Position numbers and translations under genes: made by a program
Notes under the pieces: model-generated
The model's input: only the letters and a program-made list of their open reading frames with translations
What the model was told of the DNA's origin: nothing
The model's database searches: none
Origin: Mycobacterium botniense
GTDB taxonomy: Bacteria; Actinomycetota; Actinomycetes; Mycobacteriales; Mycobacteriaceae
Direction: 5' to 3'
DNA length: 64,000 nt
Assembly (NCBI RefSeq): GCF_010723305.1
Contig: NZ_BLKW01000002.1
Coordinates: 1,054,001 to 1,118,000, forward strand
Part shown: piece by piece, positions 57,576 through 64,000 of the stretch
Layout: each line of letters starts with the position of its first letter
Position numbering within the stretch: the first letter of the stretch is position 1

Positions 57576-59069
57576 CTAACCCCCCGCCTGTTGGTTGGCT
57601 TCCGGGATGGGGGCCACCGCGCCGTGGCCGGTGATGGTGTCCCGGGCCACCAGGGCGCTGTCGCGGCTGATTGCTGGCCCTGCTGCGAAGGTGCGCACGA
57701 TGGGCCAGGGTGCCTGCACGGCGCTGCGCGGGTCCAGTCCGAGTGCCTGCAGGGTCCGATTATCCGATTGGATTCCGTACCGAACGCCTTGCGGCGAAAT
57801 CCAGTACAGGCTTTCCCGGCTCTCAGAGGTCGCCACACCGCTTGTGGTTGCGACGAAGTTCGCCGCGCCCGGCAGCAGCAGTACCTGGTCGGCTTCCACG
57901 GAGTCGGGTCCGCGATCGTCGCGAACCAGGCGCACCAACCGGGAATCCATCGTGATCGGGACCGGCAAACCCCGGCCGCTCAGGAGGGTGATGGTGGCCT
58001 GCGGGTCGCTGGTCTGCTTCTGCCAGGCTACACACGTTACTGGGTTAGCTGATGTGTCAACGAAATTCAGCTTTCCCGAGGGATAATAGTCCACGTTCAG
58101 CATGTCGACTGTCGGGATGTGGATAAGCTTGTCCGGAGTGACCAATATGGGGATGGCCGAGCCCGCCGGATTCGCAGTGCGCAACAGATCGGCCACAAAG
58201 CTGGTGATCTTTTGAACGCCGTCGGATAGCAGCGCGTAGAAGCCGGTGACCGCGCCGGTGGCATCGCGGGTTTCCAGTACGCTGCCGACCGTCGCGCCGG
58301 GTAGCCACCGTGACGGTGTTCCCACTTCCGGGATTGCCGGCACCACAAGGGGTTCGGTCGACGGCATGGCGTCATAGAGCGCGTTGGAAATCTCGATGGG
58401 GTAAGTCACCCCGGGATCGAGGCCAAGGTTGAAGGTGACCGACCGGTCGGTGGGATCGATCCGGGAGCGTTGCCCTCCCCAGATCACATAGGTCATGCCC
58501 TTGTGGGTCGCGAGGATCGCCTGCCGTGGCCCGAGCGGAGTCGCCCGCCCCGACGACGACAATTCGCCGGCGATCGAAGTCACCACCGGCGCACCACCGC
58601 TACCTCGCGTGGACGCGGTATCGCACACCGACCATGCCGACGTGCTGTTGGGCGTGACGGTAAGACTGTCTGGCACGCCGGGGATACCGATCATCGGCCC
58701 GGTGGGGTATCTGGCGATTTCGCTAGCTTTCACCCAGGTGGGTCCGGCGGGATTACCCACCGCCAGCCGCGCCGAGGTCAGGTTGAGTGCCGGGTACAGC
58801 CGCCCGTTGATCTTCGCGTAGATTGCGCCGGTGTCGCGGTTTCCGACGATTGCCGACTGGCCCACCAGACCGGACGGCTTCCAGATGTGCAGCAAAGCCA
58901 TCCAGCCCACACCAATCAGCACGAAAACCACCGACAGCGCCACCGCCGCTTGCTGTTTGCGGTCGTCGTGTTTCATCCGCACGGAGAACCGGGTGATCGC
59001 GGCCCGCAGGCGCCGGTTGTAGAACAGGTGCCCCGAATTCTGGTCGCGGTTGGACAGGTTCAGCGGCAC
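57576..59069 (-). CDS. eccB2: ESX-2 membrane component EccB2
   Basis: EccB is a core type VII membrane subunit with one transmembrane helix and a large periplasmic domain of R-type repeats. The 497-residue protein (Mtb 495) begins MPLNLSNRDQNSGHLFYNRRLRAA; the membrane helix lies at about 42-62 (AAVALSVVFVLIGVGWMALL). The periplasmic domain has repeats such as YALLSDGVQKITSFVADLLR and YWISPQGVRYGIQ and a paired cysteine set (SVCDTAS and PVTCVAW). It lies 2 bp before eccC2. Confidence 0.94.
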   Translation of the reverse strand: MPLNLSNRDQNSGHLFYNRRLRAAITRFSVRMKHDDRKQQAAVALSVVFVLIGVGWMALLHIWKPSGLVGQSAIVGNRDTGAIYAKINGRLYPALNLTSARLAVGNPAGPTWVKASEIARYPTGPMIGIPGVPDSLTVTPNSTSAWSVCDTASTRGSGGAPVVTSIAGELSSSGRATPLGPRQAILATHKGMTYVIWGGQRSRIDPTDRSVTFNLGLDPGVTYPIEISNALYDAMPSTEPLVVPAIPEVGTPSRWLPGATVGSVLETRDATGAVTGFYALLSDGVQKITSFVADLLRTANPAGSAIPILVTPDKLIHIPTVDMLNVDYYPSGKLNFVDTSANPVTCVAWQKQTSDPQATITLLSGRGLPVPITMDSRLVRLVRDDRGPDSVEADQVLLLPGAANFVATTSGVATSESRESLYWISPQGVRYGIQSDNRTLQALGLDPRSAVQAPWPIVRTFAAGPAISRDSALVARDTITGHGAVAPIPEANQQAGG

Positions 59070-59071
59070 TG

Positions 59072-60022
59072 TCAGTATCCTTTCGGCGGTCGACGTGCAT
59101 CTGCCTGCTGCACCAGGGCGATGAGGTTTTCACCATTGCGGCTCACACCGTAGCGGTGCATCACATAATTCATCGACGCACAGATATTCGCGACCGGATC
59201 GTAGATATTGGTCGAGGTGCCCGGTTGGTGGTACTGCGCGAAGGTAGCCGGGAGCATCTGGGTGAGGCCGCGAGGATAGCCCAGGCCATGACCGTCGGGC
59301 CGCAGCGGGCCGGGTGCGGTCGCCGGCACGGCGCTCACTGCAGCGGGGTGGCCGCCGGATTCCCTGGCGATCAGCGTGCAGTAGCCGTGCAGCCAGTTGC
59401 GCTGCGCTGCTGGATCGGTGATACCGAGCTGATTGAGGGCCGCCACCACGCGATCCCTGATGCGGACGGCGGTGAAACCCTTGTGGTAGCGCACAGCAGT
59501 CAACGGGATGGCGCCCGGTGTCGATGAGTCCGGTGACTGCGCAGCGGATCGCCGATGCGAATAGGCAATTCGCCTTAACCGCAGCGCGAGCAGATGCGAA
59601 AACCGCCGTGAGCGTCGAATGTGCCGGCTCTGCGTGCGCAGACGAGCCGTCATGCGCCGCAGCGCTTCTCGGCGGCCCGGTGGCGTGTCGGCCGCCGGCA
59701 TCGCATCAGCGTAGGCGTCGTCCAGAATCGCTCGGGTGCCGTGGTGTCCCAACCGGTGGCTAGCGCGCGCAGCGGCCAGCACCGCCCCGAGCTCGTCGTC
59801 GGCCGCAGCTGCTCGGCGCAGCTCGGCTACCGTGCGCAGGGTCGCTGACGCCGCGACGCTCATACCGTCTCGGGTGGCCAGATGAGTGAACCGCTCCGCG
59901 CGGCGTCGCAGTGCCGGTGCCTGCACCAGATCGGCTTCGCGACAGCCACCCCGGTACCCGCCCCTGTACAGATGGTGGCCACGAGCGAGCAGCACAAGCG
60001 CGTCCGTCAACGGGTCGGACAT
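59072..60022 (-). CDS. Lytic transglycosylase-like ESX-2 accessory protein (Rv3896c-like)
   Basis: A 316-residue protein (Mtb Rv3896c 302). The N-terminal half is Arg/Ala-rich and helical (about 1-170). The C-terminal part is a lysozyme/SLT-like domain with LIARESGGHPAAVSA, where the Glu fits the catalytic position, then GYPRGLTQMLPATFAQYHQPGTSTNIYDPVANICASMNYVMHRYGV. It would cut or remodel peptidoglycan to let the ESX-2 machine span the wall. No signal peptide is evident, so export may rely on the T7SS. It overlaps the upstream gene's stop by one base (TGATG). Confidence 0.87.
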   Translation of the reverse strand: MSDPLTDALVLLARGHHLYRGGYRGGCREADLVQAPALRRRAERFTHLATRDGMSVAASATLRTVAELRRAAAADDELGAVLAAARASHRLGHHGTRAILDDAYADAMPAADTPPGRREALRRMTARLRTQSRHIRRSRRFSHLLALRLRRIAYSHRRSAAQSPDSSTPGAIPLTAVRYHKGFTAVRIRDRVVAALNQLGITDPAAQRNWLHGYCTLIARESGGHPAAVSAVPATAPGPLRPDGHGLGYPRGLTQMLPATFAQYHQPGTSTNIYDPVANICASMNYVMHRYGVSRNGENLIALVQQADARRPPKGY

Positions 60023-60345
60023 CAGTGCAGGTCTCCGCCGTAACGTGCCTGGTTTTCGGCTTCGGCCTCTTCACGCAGCGCCGTGATCGCCAGGTTGAGC
60101 CGGTTGGCCAGCTCCACGTGGTTGTAGCCGACCATGACATCCGGGTGCAGCTGCAACTTCACCAGCCGGCCATCGGAATTCACAACGGCATGAATATCAC
60201 CCAGATCGGCGCTGTAGGTGACGGTCTCGGCCTGCGTGATGAGGGCTTCCCATTTATCGGCTGCCTCGCTCAGGTCACGCAAAACCGAGTCGACGAGATC
60301 CTTGTCGCTGACTTTGGCGCGACTACCCGATCCCGGCACTGTCAC
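60022..60345 (-). CDS. YbaB/EbfC-like small protein of the ESX-2 locus
   Basis: A 107-residue protein in the YbaB/EbfC (EspD/EspL-like) style: TYSADLGDIHAVVNSDGRLVKLQLHPDVM followed by a helix LANRLNLAITALREEAEAENQARYG. In ESX loci such proteins often act with secreted Esp factors or as small nucleoid-associated proteins. It starts at GTG and its stop overlaps the following start by one base. The size fits the Rv3897c/Rv3898c position of Mtb. Confidence 0.75.
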   Translation of the reverse strand: MTVPGSGSRAKVSDKDLVDSVLRDLSEAADKWEALITQAETVTYSADLGDIHAVVNSDGRLVKLQLHPDVMVGYNHVELANRLNLAITALREEAEAENQARYGGDLH

Positions 60346-60462
60346 AGTATGTCGACCCCTCCGACCAGCGTCAATTCATCCGCCGAGCCCAAAACACCCT
60401 CACCGGCACGACGTTCTCGCGCGTTTTCGGCACCGTGAAACCCACCGCAACGACAGCCGGTG

Positions 60463-62190
60463 TTACGAGTCGGCAGGCCACTTACTGGCCGGCGGCGCAC
60501 TGAGCGCTTGGAACCACGCGAAGTGGTAGTTCGCCGATACCCGGTCACCGGTCGCGATACCTTCGGTGGCGGCCAGCAGCAGGCAGTTGAGGAGCAGCGC
60601 AGCGTCGACATCGGGGTATTGGGCGAGCAGTTGGTAGCGCACGATTTCGAGGTGGACCCGCAGGACGTCGAGTTCAACATCGACCACGCCGGTGCCGGCA
60701 GCACCGGCTTTGGCCAGGGTGTGCACGATCCGCGGCAGCCCGTCGCGCCAGTGCGTGGCTTCGCTGAGCAACCAGCCCAGATCGTTGACGGGTGGCAATT
60801 CGCGGGGTTTCAGGGACGATTCTGTCACCTCGAACTCGGGCGGGCGGCCCAACGAGTCGCCGGGGGCATAGGTCGCCGAGATCTCGGCGTGGCCCAGCAA
60901 CACACCGGCGTTGCCGCGGTGGCGCCCCGGTTCGAGTAGGCAGACATCCGCGGGTAGCGCGATGCCGGGCGGGATCCAGCCGTAAGCCAGATCGGTAACC
61001 AGTATCGTTGTGCCGTCCTCGCGGTCGCCGACAGCCCAGCGCAATCCCGGTTCTTGGCGGGCGACGAACTCCAGCAGTCGCTGCAACCGTTCGCGGCGGG
61101 ATTCCGGTTCGGCCCGGGGTTGGCGGTGGTTCAGACTGTCGCCGGCATATGTGTCGCTGTGCCAGGTAACCGGTACGTCTGCGGCTGAGGACGCCTCATC
61201 CCACGGACCGGGAACTCGGTGGGGGGCGGGCTTGGCGTAGCGGACTTCCGGAGTTTGAGTGCTGGCTGGCCCTGCCTGCCCGGCTGCTGATTCGCTGGTG
61301 GGAGTCTCACCCCCGGGCAACCGCCAGTACCCTGCGGTCGGCAGTTCCTCGGTCGTGGCTTCCGGGGCGCGGATCTCCAGGCGATCGGCCGCTGCGGCGT
61401 CGGCAACGGCGGCCCCGCCATGTCCGGTCGGCGGCGGTATCGCGACGCGCGGCTCGGCGACGGCGGGTTCCCCAGGCTGCGGCCTGGAAACCATGTCGAA
61501 CCGAGGTTCCAGCCGCGTGACCGGCACCTCTTCCGTGGGGGGTTCCGACGCGGCGGTCTCGTCGACAGCGGGCTGCCGATGCTGAGCGGTTGTCGGCTCA
61601 CCGGCGGGCGGCTGCGCCGGCTGAGCGGTGAGGGTGTCGGCGCTGCCGTGTGCTCCTCGTTTATTTCCGGTGCTTTGCTGGAGAGCTTGCGGTTCGGCCA
61701 CCGGGGTCGTGCGCTGCTGCGGAGCGACCCTCGGCCGGTCCGGGCCGGCTGCCGGGAGGCGGTGCGCGTTGCTGAAATCGGGGGCGGCGACGCCGTCCCC
61801 AGAAGAGACTGGAGTTTGTCCGGGCAATTCCTGAGGCAATTCCTGAGGACTTGCCCGCAGATGGCGGATCGCCGATTCGACGCGCCGAGCAGCAAAGGTA
61901 CGGGCCCGGTTGATCACCCGAGCCTCTGCCGCCTGGCGGGCCGGATCGGCCATCCTCGATAACCGAATGGTCCGTAATTCTTTGTTGGCGGACTCAGCGA
62001 TCCGCTGCAGGTCTGCTTTGAGATAGTCCGCGAGCGCTGCCGTCTCAGCGGTGACGGTTGACAACTCAGCAGGCCAAAGCCCGCCGAGCACCCAGGGGGT
62101 GCAGTCGACTGGAGAGCTGAAGGCCGGGATCTTGAGCGATTCCCGGGCAGCTTTCCGGAGGCGCTGACGCGCCGTTATCCGACCGAACAT
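60463..62190 (-). CDS. Conserved ESX-2-associated protein, DUF5631/DUF5632-like (Rv3899c-like)
   Basis: A 575-residue protein starting at ATG MFGRITARQRLRKAARES; a GTG two codons earlier is possible. Residues about 1-100 are helical and basic. Residues about 105-330 are a long Pro/Glu/Ala-rich disordered linker. The C-terminal domain (from about 350: RRERLQRLLEFVARQEPGLRWAVGDREDGTTILVTDLAYGWIPPG, then LGWLLSEATHWRDGLPRIVHTLA) matches the conserved mycobacterial domain seen in Rv3899c. It is much longer than the Mtb protein (410) owing to the linker. Function unknown; always near ESX-2 or ESX-1-type loci as far as I know. Confidence 0.8.
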   Translation of the reverse strand: MFGRITARQRLRKAARESLKIPAFSSPVDCTPWVLGGLWPAELSTVTAETAALADYLKADLQRIAESANKELRTIRLSRMADPARQAAEARVINRARTFAARRVESAIRHLRASPQELPQELPGQTPVSSGDGVAAPDFSNAHRLPAAGPDRPRVAPQQRTTPVAEPQALQQSTGNKRGAHGSADTLTAQPAQPPAGEPTTAQHRQPAVDETAASEPPTEEVPVTRLEPRFDMVSRPQPGEPAVAEPRVAIPPPTGHGGAAVADAAAADRLEIRAPEATTEELPTAGYWRLPGGETPTSESAAGQAGPASTQTPEVRYAKPAPHRVPGPWDEASSAADVPVTWHSDTYAGDSLNHRQPRAEPESRRERLQRLLEFVARQEPGLRWAVGDREDGTTILVTDLAYGWIPPGIALPADVCLLEPGRHRGNAGVLLGHAEISATYAPGDSLGRPPEFEVTESSLKPRELPPVNDLGWLLSEATHWRDGLPRIVHTLAKAGAAGTGVVDVELDVLRVHLEIVRYQLLAQYPDVDAALLLNCLLLAATEGIATGDRVSANYHFAWFQALSAPPASKWPADS

Positions 62191-62375
62191 CGCCACTGGC
62201 CAAGCGTACCGTCATCTCCGACTTAGCTATTCCGGGTAATCGCCGCTCGGCAAACCGCTCTCCGACGTTGGTGGGTCGTCATCGCGGCGACGGATCGAGG
62301 CGTTATCCACCCGGGTGTGGGCGACCGCATTACCGGTGAATTGTCGAGATGAGGAGGTCCGGATAGGGTGAGCTC

Positions 62376-62519
62376 ATGACCGCAACGGCGCTGCAACAGC
62401 ACCTCGACGAAGTGCGGGCTCTGCTGCAACGCGCGCGCGAGTTGTTCGGCGCTAACCCGGTAGAACCGCCAACCGATATCCTGCCCGAGCCCGGCACCGT
62501 CAGAATCTGGGTGCGCTAA
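62376..62519 (+). CDS. Possible 47-residue protein, opposite to the ESX-2 genes
   Basis: A short frame from ATG coding MTATALQQHLDEVRALLQRA and ending GTVRIWVR. It has an amphipathic helix followed by a Pro-rich end. AGGAGG lies about 20 bp upstream, further than ideal. It converges with the neighbouring minus-strand gene, their stop codons overlapping (62516-62519). The helix composition looks real, but its size makes it uncertain. It may be a truncated remnant of a longer helical T7SS-associated protein. Confidence 0.4.
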   Translation: MTATALQQHLDEVRALLQRARELFGANPVEPPTDILPEPGTVRIWVR

Positions 62520-62833
62520 GACGGCTTTTTGCCCTGCCGGCGACGCAACCGGTGCGCCAGGAGTTTTTCGATCGCCACATCGAGATCATGGGGAGTGGGT
62601 ACCTCCGCGGACGGGGTATGCCCGGCGGCCACGATTTCGCCACGCACCTCCATGAGCGCCTTGAGATACGAGACGTCCGCAGTCAATACGATGCCCTCGG
62701 CCAGAGTCTGCGCATCGGTGTCCATCGCCGCTTCACTCAGCGCGACGCTGTGGACATACCCGCCCCGACACGAACGCACCAGGATGTGCCCACTCGGGTG
62801 AACGGTGTCGAAGGCCGGGTTGGCTTCTGTCAT
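62516..62833 (-). CDS. EspD/YbaB-like small protein
   Basis: A 105-residue protein, MTEANPAFDTVHPSGH to GKKPS. The core HILVRSCRGGYVHSVALSEAAMDTDAQTLAEGIVLTADVSYLKALMEVR recalls the central region of EspD (VSVSTLMDGRIDHVELS... SESQLASEIL) and YbaB-type proteins. In Mtb, EspD stabilises EspA and EspC for ESX-1 export. Here it is encoded directly after an EspC-like gene, with ATGA overlap, so a chaperone-like role for that partner is a fair inference. Family placement is by eye only. Confidence 0.72.
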   Translation of the reverse strand: MTEANPAFDTVHPSGHILVRSCRGGYVHSVALSEAAMDTDAQTLAEGIVLTADVSYLKALMEVRGEIVAAGHTPSAEVPTPHDLDVAIEKLLAHRLRRRQGKKPS

Positions 62834-63147
62834 CGATGGTCGGTGCGCAGATGTGTCATCTTCGCCGCGGCCTGCTCGTCATGGTGTTCCCAGGCATCTG
62901 CTGCAACCCGCAGGTTGTGCGCCATCTCGGCATGGGCCTCGGCTTGCCGTTCATAGCACTGCCGCCGTTGCTCGAGCAGTTCACGGCCGGCTTCCCGCAG
63001 CCCGCTGAAAATCGGACCCAGCGAGTCCAGGCTCTCTTGAATAGCCGCGTGCGCCGCGGGGATGCTCCGCAAATAATCAGACGCCTCCTCATGATGGCCG
63101 GCGGCCTCGCGCAGATTCGCAGGCACCACGTGGATGTGATCTGCCAT
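62830..63147 (-). CDS. EspC-like ESX secretion-associated protein (DUF2580-type)
   Basis: A 105-residue protein starting MADHIHVVPANLREAAGHHE with AAAAGGAG upstream. It has two helices (LREAAGHHEEASDYLRSIPAAHAAIQESLDSLG, and the C-terminal REAGRELLEQRRQCYERQAEAHAEM) separated by a short turn, the pattern of EspC/DUF2580 proteins, which are secreted with EspA by ESX-1. Its stop overlaps the EspD-like start as ATGA. The position next to ESX-2 suggests it is an ESX-2 substrate here. Confidence 0.78.
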   Translation of the reverse strand: MADHIHVVPANLREAAGHHEEASDYLRSIPAAHAAIQESLDSLGPIFSGLREAGRELLEQRRQCYERQAEAHAEMAHNLRVAADAWEHHDEQAAAKMTHLRTDHR

Positions 63148-63207
63148 CGTGTATTTCTCCTTTTGCCATGCCGACGGTTCCCGCCGGGCGCACTGCTACC
63201 CTCGCCG

Positions 63208-64000
63208 CTAACCTGAGGCGCCGGTGGTGGCCGCCGGTCGGGTCGGTGTCGGTGCCTCGGACTTGGCCGGCGCGGTCGTCGTCGCCGGCGGATGTTCCCA
63301 GCCTAGAAACCCTGGCCCCGTGACGGTGGAGATGTGCTGAATCTGGCCGTTGAGCAAAGCCTTGCTTTTCCCGAGCGCCAGTGCGTGGTGATCGGTGAAC
63401 ATCCCGATATCCCCGGGCGCGAGGAGCGACGGATCGACCGGATCGACGACCGGGGTTCCGGGTGGGGGGATGGTAATACCCTGCTCGCGGAAAGCATCGG
63501 GGATAGGTGTCCCGCCCGCGGCGGCTTTGATCGCCGCAGCGAGTTGTGGGCTGGCGGCAGTGACCGTGTCCCCATTGGGCAGTGTGACAGTGGTTGGCCC
63601 CGCTGGTGGCTGGGATGGTGTTCCTGCCCCGGACTCGTCGTCGGGTGCATTGTGGTCCGGGTGTTCGGGCACCGGCTCGTCGTTCGGGTCGTCGAGGTCC
63701 ATCAACTCGTCGGCGCGGTCCCGCGGTGCGCGGACATCTCCGGGGGTCCACGCCCCGGGAACACCGCCAGGCGCACCCCAGCCCGGCATCACACTGGGCA
63801 CTCCCCCTGAACCGGGTGCCATACCACCCAAGCCGGGGATACCCGGTATTGTCGGCGCCAGCGGCATCGGCGCCGGCGAAAGTGGGGCCGGCGCATCCCC
63901 GGGCAGTACGCTGGGATCCTGCGCAAGCAGCGACTCGAGGTACGGATCCAATGCAGCGTCTGAGGATGCTGCCGGGTCGTCGCCGCGCAGCGCCGCCACA
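63208..64000 (-). CDS. Pro-rich ESX-associated protein (5' part outside the window)
   Basis: The C-terminal 260 or so residues of a larger protein whose start is beyond the window. The frame is open through the right edge. The visible part has a Pro/Gly/Ala linker (PGIPGLGGMAPGSGGVPSVMPG) and an acidic segment (DELMDLDDPNDEPVPEHPDH). A compact domain follows (TTVTLPNGDTVTAASPQLAAAIKAAAGGTPIPDAFREQGI, then LAPGDIGMFTDHHALALGKSKALLNG and GPGFLGWEHPP) that resembles an NlpC/P60- or CHAP-like endpoint without an obvious catalytic Cys. It is 60 bp upstream of the EspC-like gene and probably in the same transcript. Confidence 0.65.
   Translation of the reverse strand, partial: VAALRGDDPAASSDAALDPYLESLLAQDPSVLPGDAPAPLSPAPMPLAPTIPGIPGLGGMAPGSGGVPSVMPGWGAPGGVPGAWTPGDVRAPRDRADELMDLDDPNDEPVPEHPDHNAPDDESGAGTPSQPPAGPTTVTLPNGDTVTAASPQLAAAIKAAAGGTPIPDAFREQGITIPPPGTPVVDPVDPSLLAPGDIGMFTDHHALALGKSKALLNGQIQHISTVTGPGFLGWEHPPATTTAPAKSEAPTPTRPAATTGASG

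Noticed and set aside
57486..58052. Long plus-strand frames across eccB2 and eccC2
   Set aside because: They are antisense shadows of genes with confirmed domains and intact frames.

Overview
The window is chromosomal DNA of a non-tuberculous Mycobacterium. GC content is high, GTG starts are frequent, and gene order follows the Mycobacterium tuberculosis (Mtb) segment from Rv3808c to about Rv3900c with several blocks missing. The species cannot be fixed by eye. Absence of ESX-1 beside a retained ESX-2 recalls slow growers such as the M. avium or M. xenopi groups. Gene names below rest on remembered Mtb proteins and order, not on a database search.

Layout. 1-6.1 kb: galactan synthesis (glfT2, partial, and glf), the exported repetitive protein erp, and a secreted peptidoglycan amidase-like protein. 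6.1-12.9 kb: a HAD hydrolase, four tandem PlsC-type acyltransferases, a metallo-beta-lactamase/Rieske fusion, a small PH-like protein and a membrane protein. 12.9-20.9 kb: serS, a septum-formation membrane protein, a mini-zincin, a Cys-rich small protein, a phosphoglycerate-mutase-type gene with pheA, a CPBP protease, glpQ1 and a zinc-ribbon membrane protein. 20.9-24.9 kb: a DnaA-box-like cluster, an exported histidine phosphatase, sodA and an Rv3847-like gene. 24.9-26.3 kb: a complete ISL3-family insertion sequence with an 8-bp target duplication, sitting in the espR leader. 26.3-33.9 kb: espR, Rv3850-like, a CopC protein, hns-like, rraA-like, the ethA/ethR divergon, a PHP-domain gene, a small membrane protein and an F420 luciferase-like oxidoreductase. 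34.3-40.3 kb: gltD and gltB. 41.2-64 kb: a MinD-like ATPase, then an intact ESX-2 type VII secretion locus (eccA2, eccE2, mycP2, eccD2, Rv3888c, espG2, esxC, esxD, PPE69, PE36, eccC2, eccB2) and accessory genes, including an EspC-like/EspD-like pair.

How the genes work together. glf makes UDP-galactofuranose for GlfT2. gltBD forms glutamate synthase. EthR represses ethA. The ESX-2 genes encode one membrane secretion machine with its ATPases, protease, chaperone and substrates, and many are joined by 4-bp overlaps.

Major caveat. Between about 7.9 and 37.3 kb roughly twenty single-base shifts break at least thirteen genes, including gltB. Most lie in short homopolymers, and repairing them restores expected protein lengths. 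Regions on either side look clean. This suggests locally poor base accuracy more than decay, but the sequence alone cannot decide.
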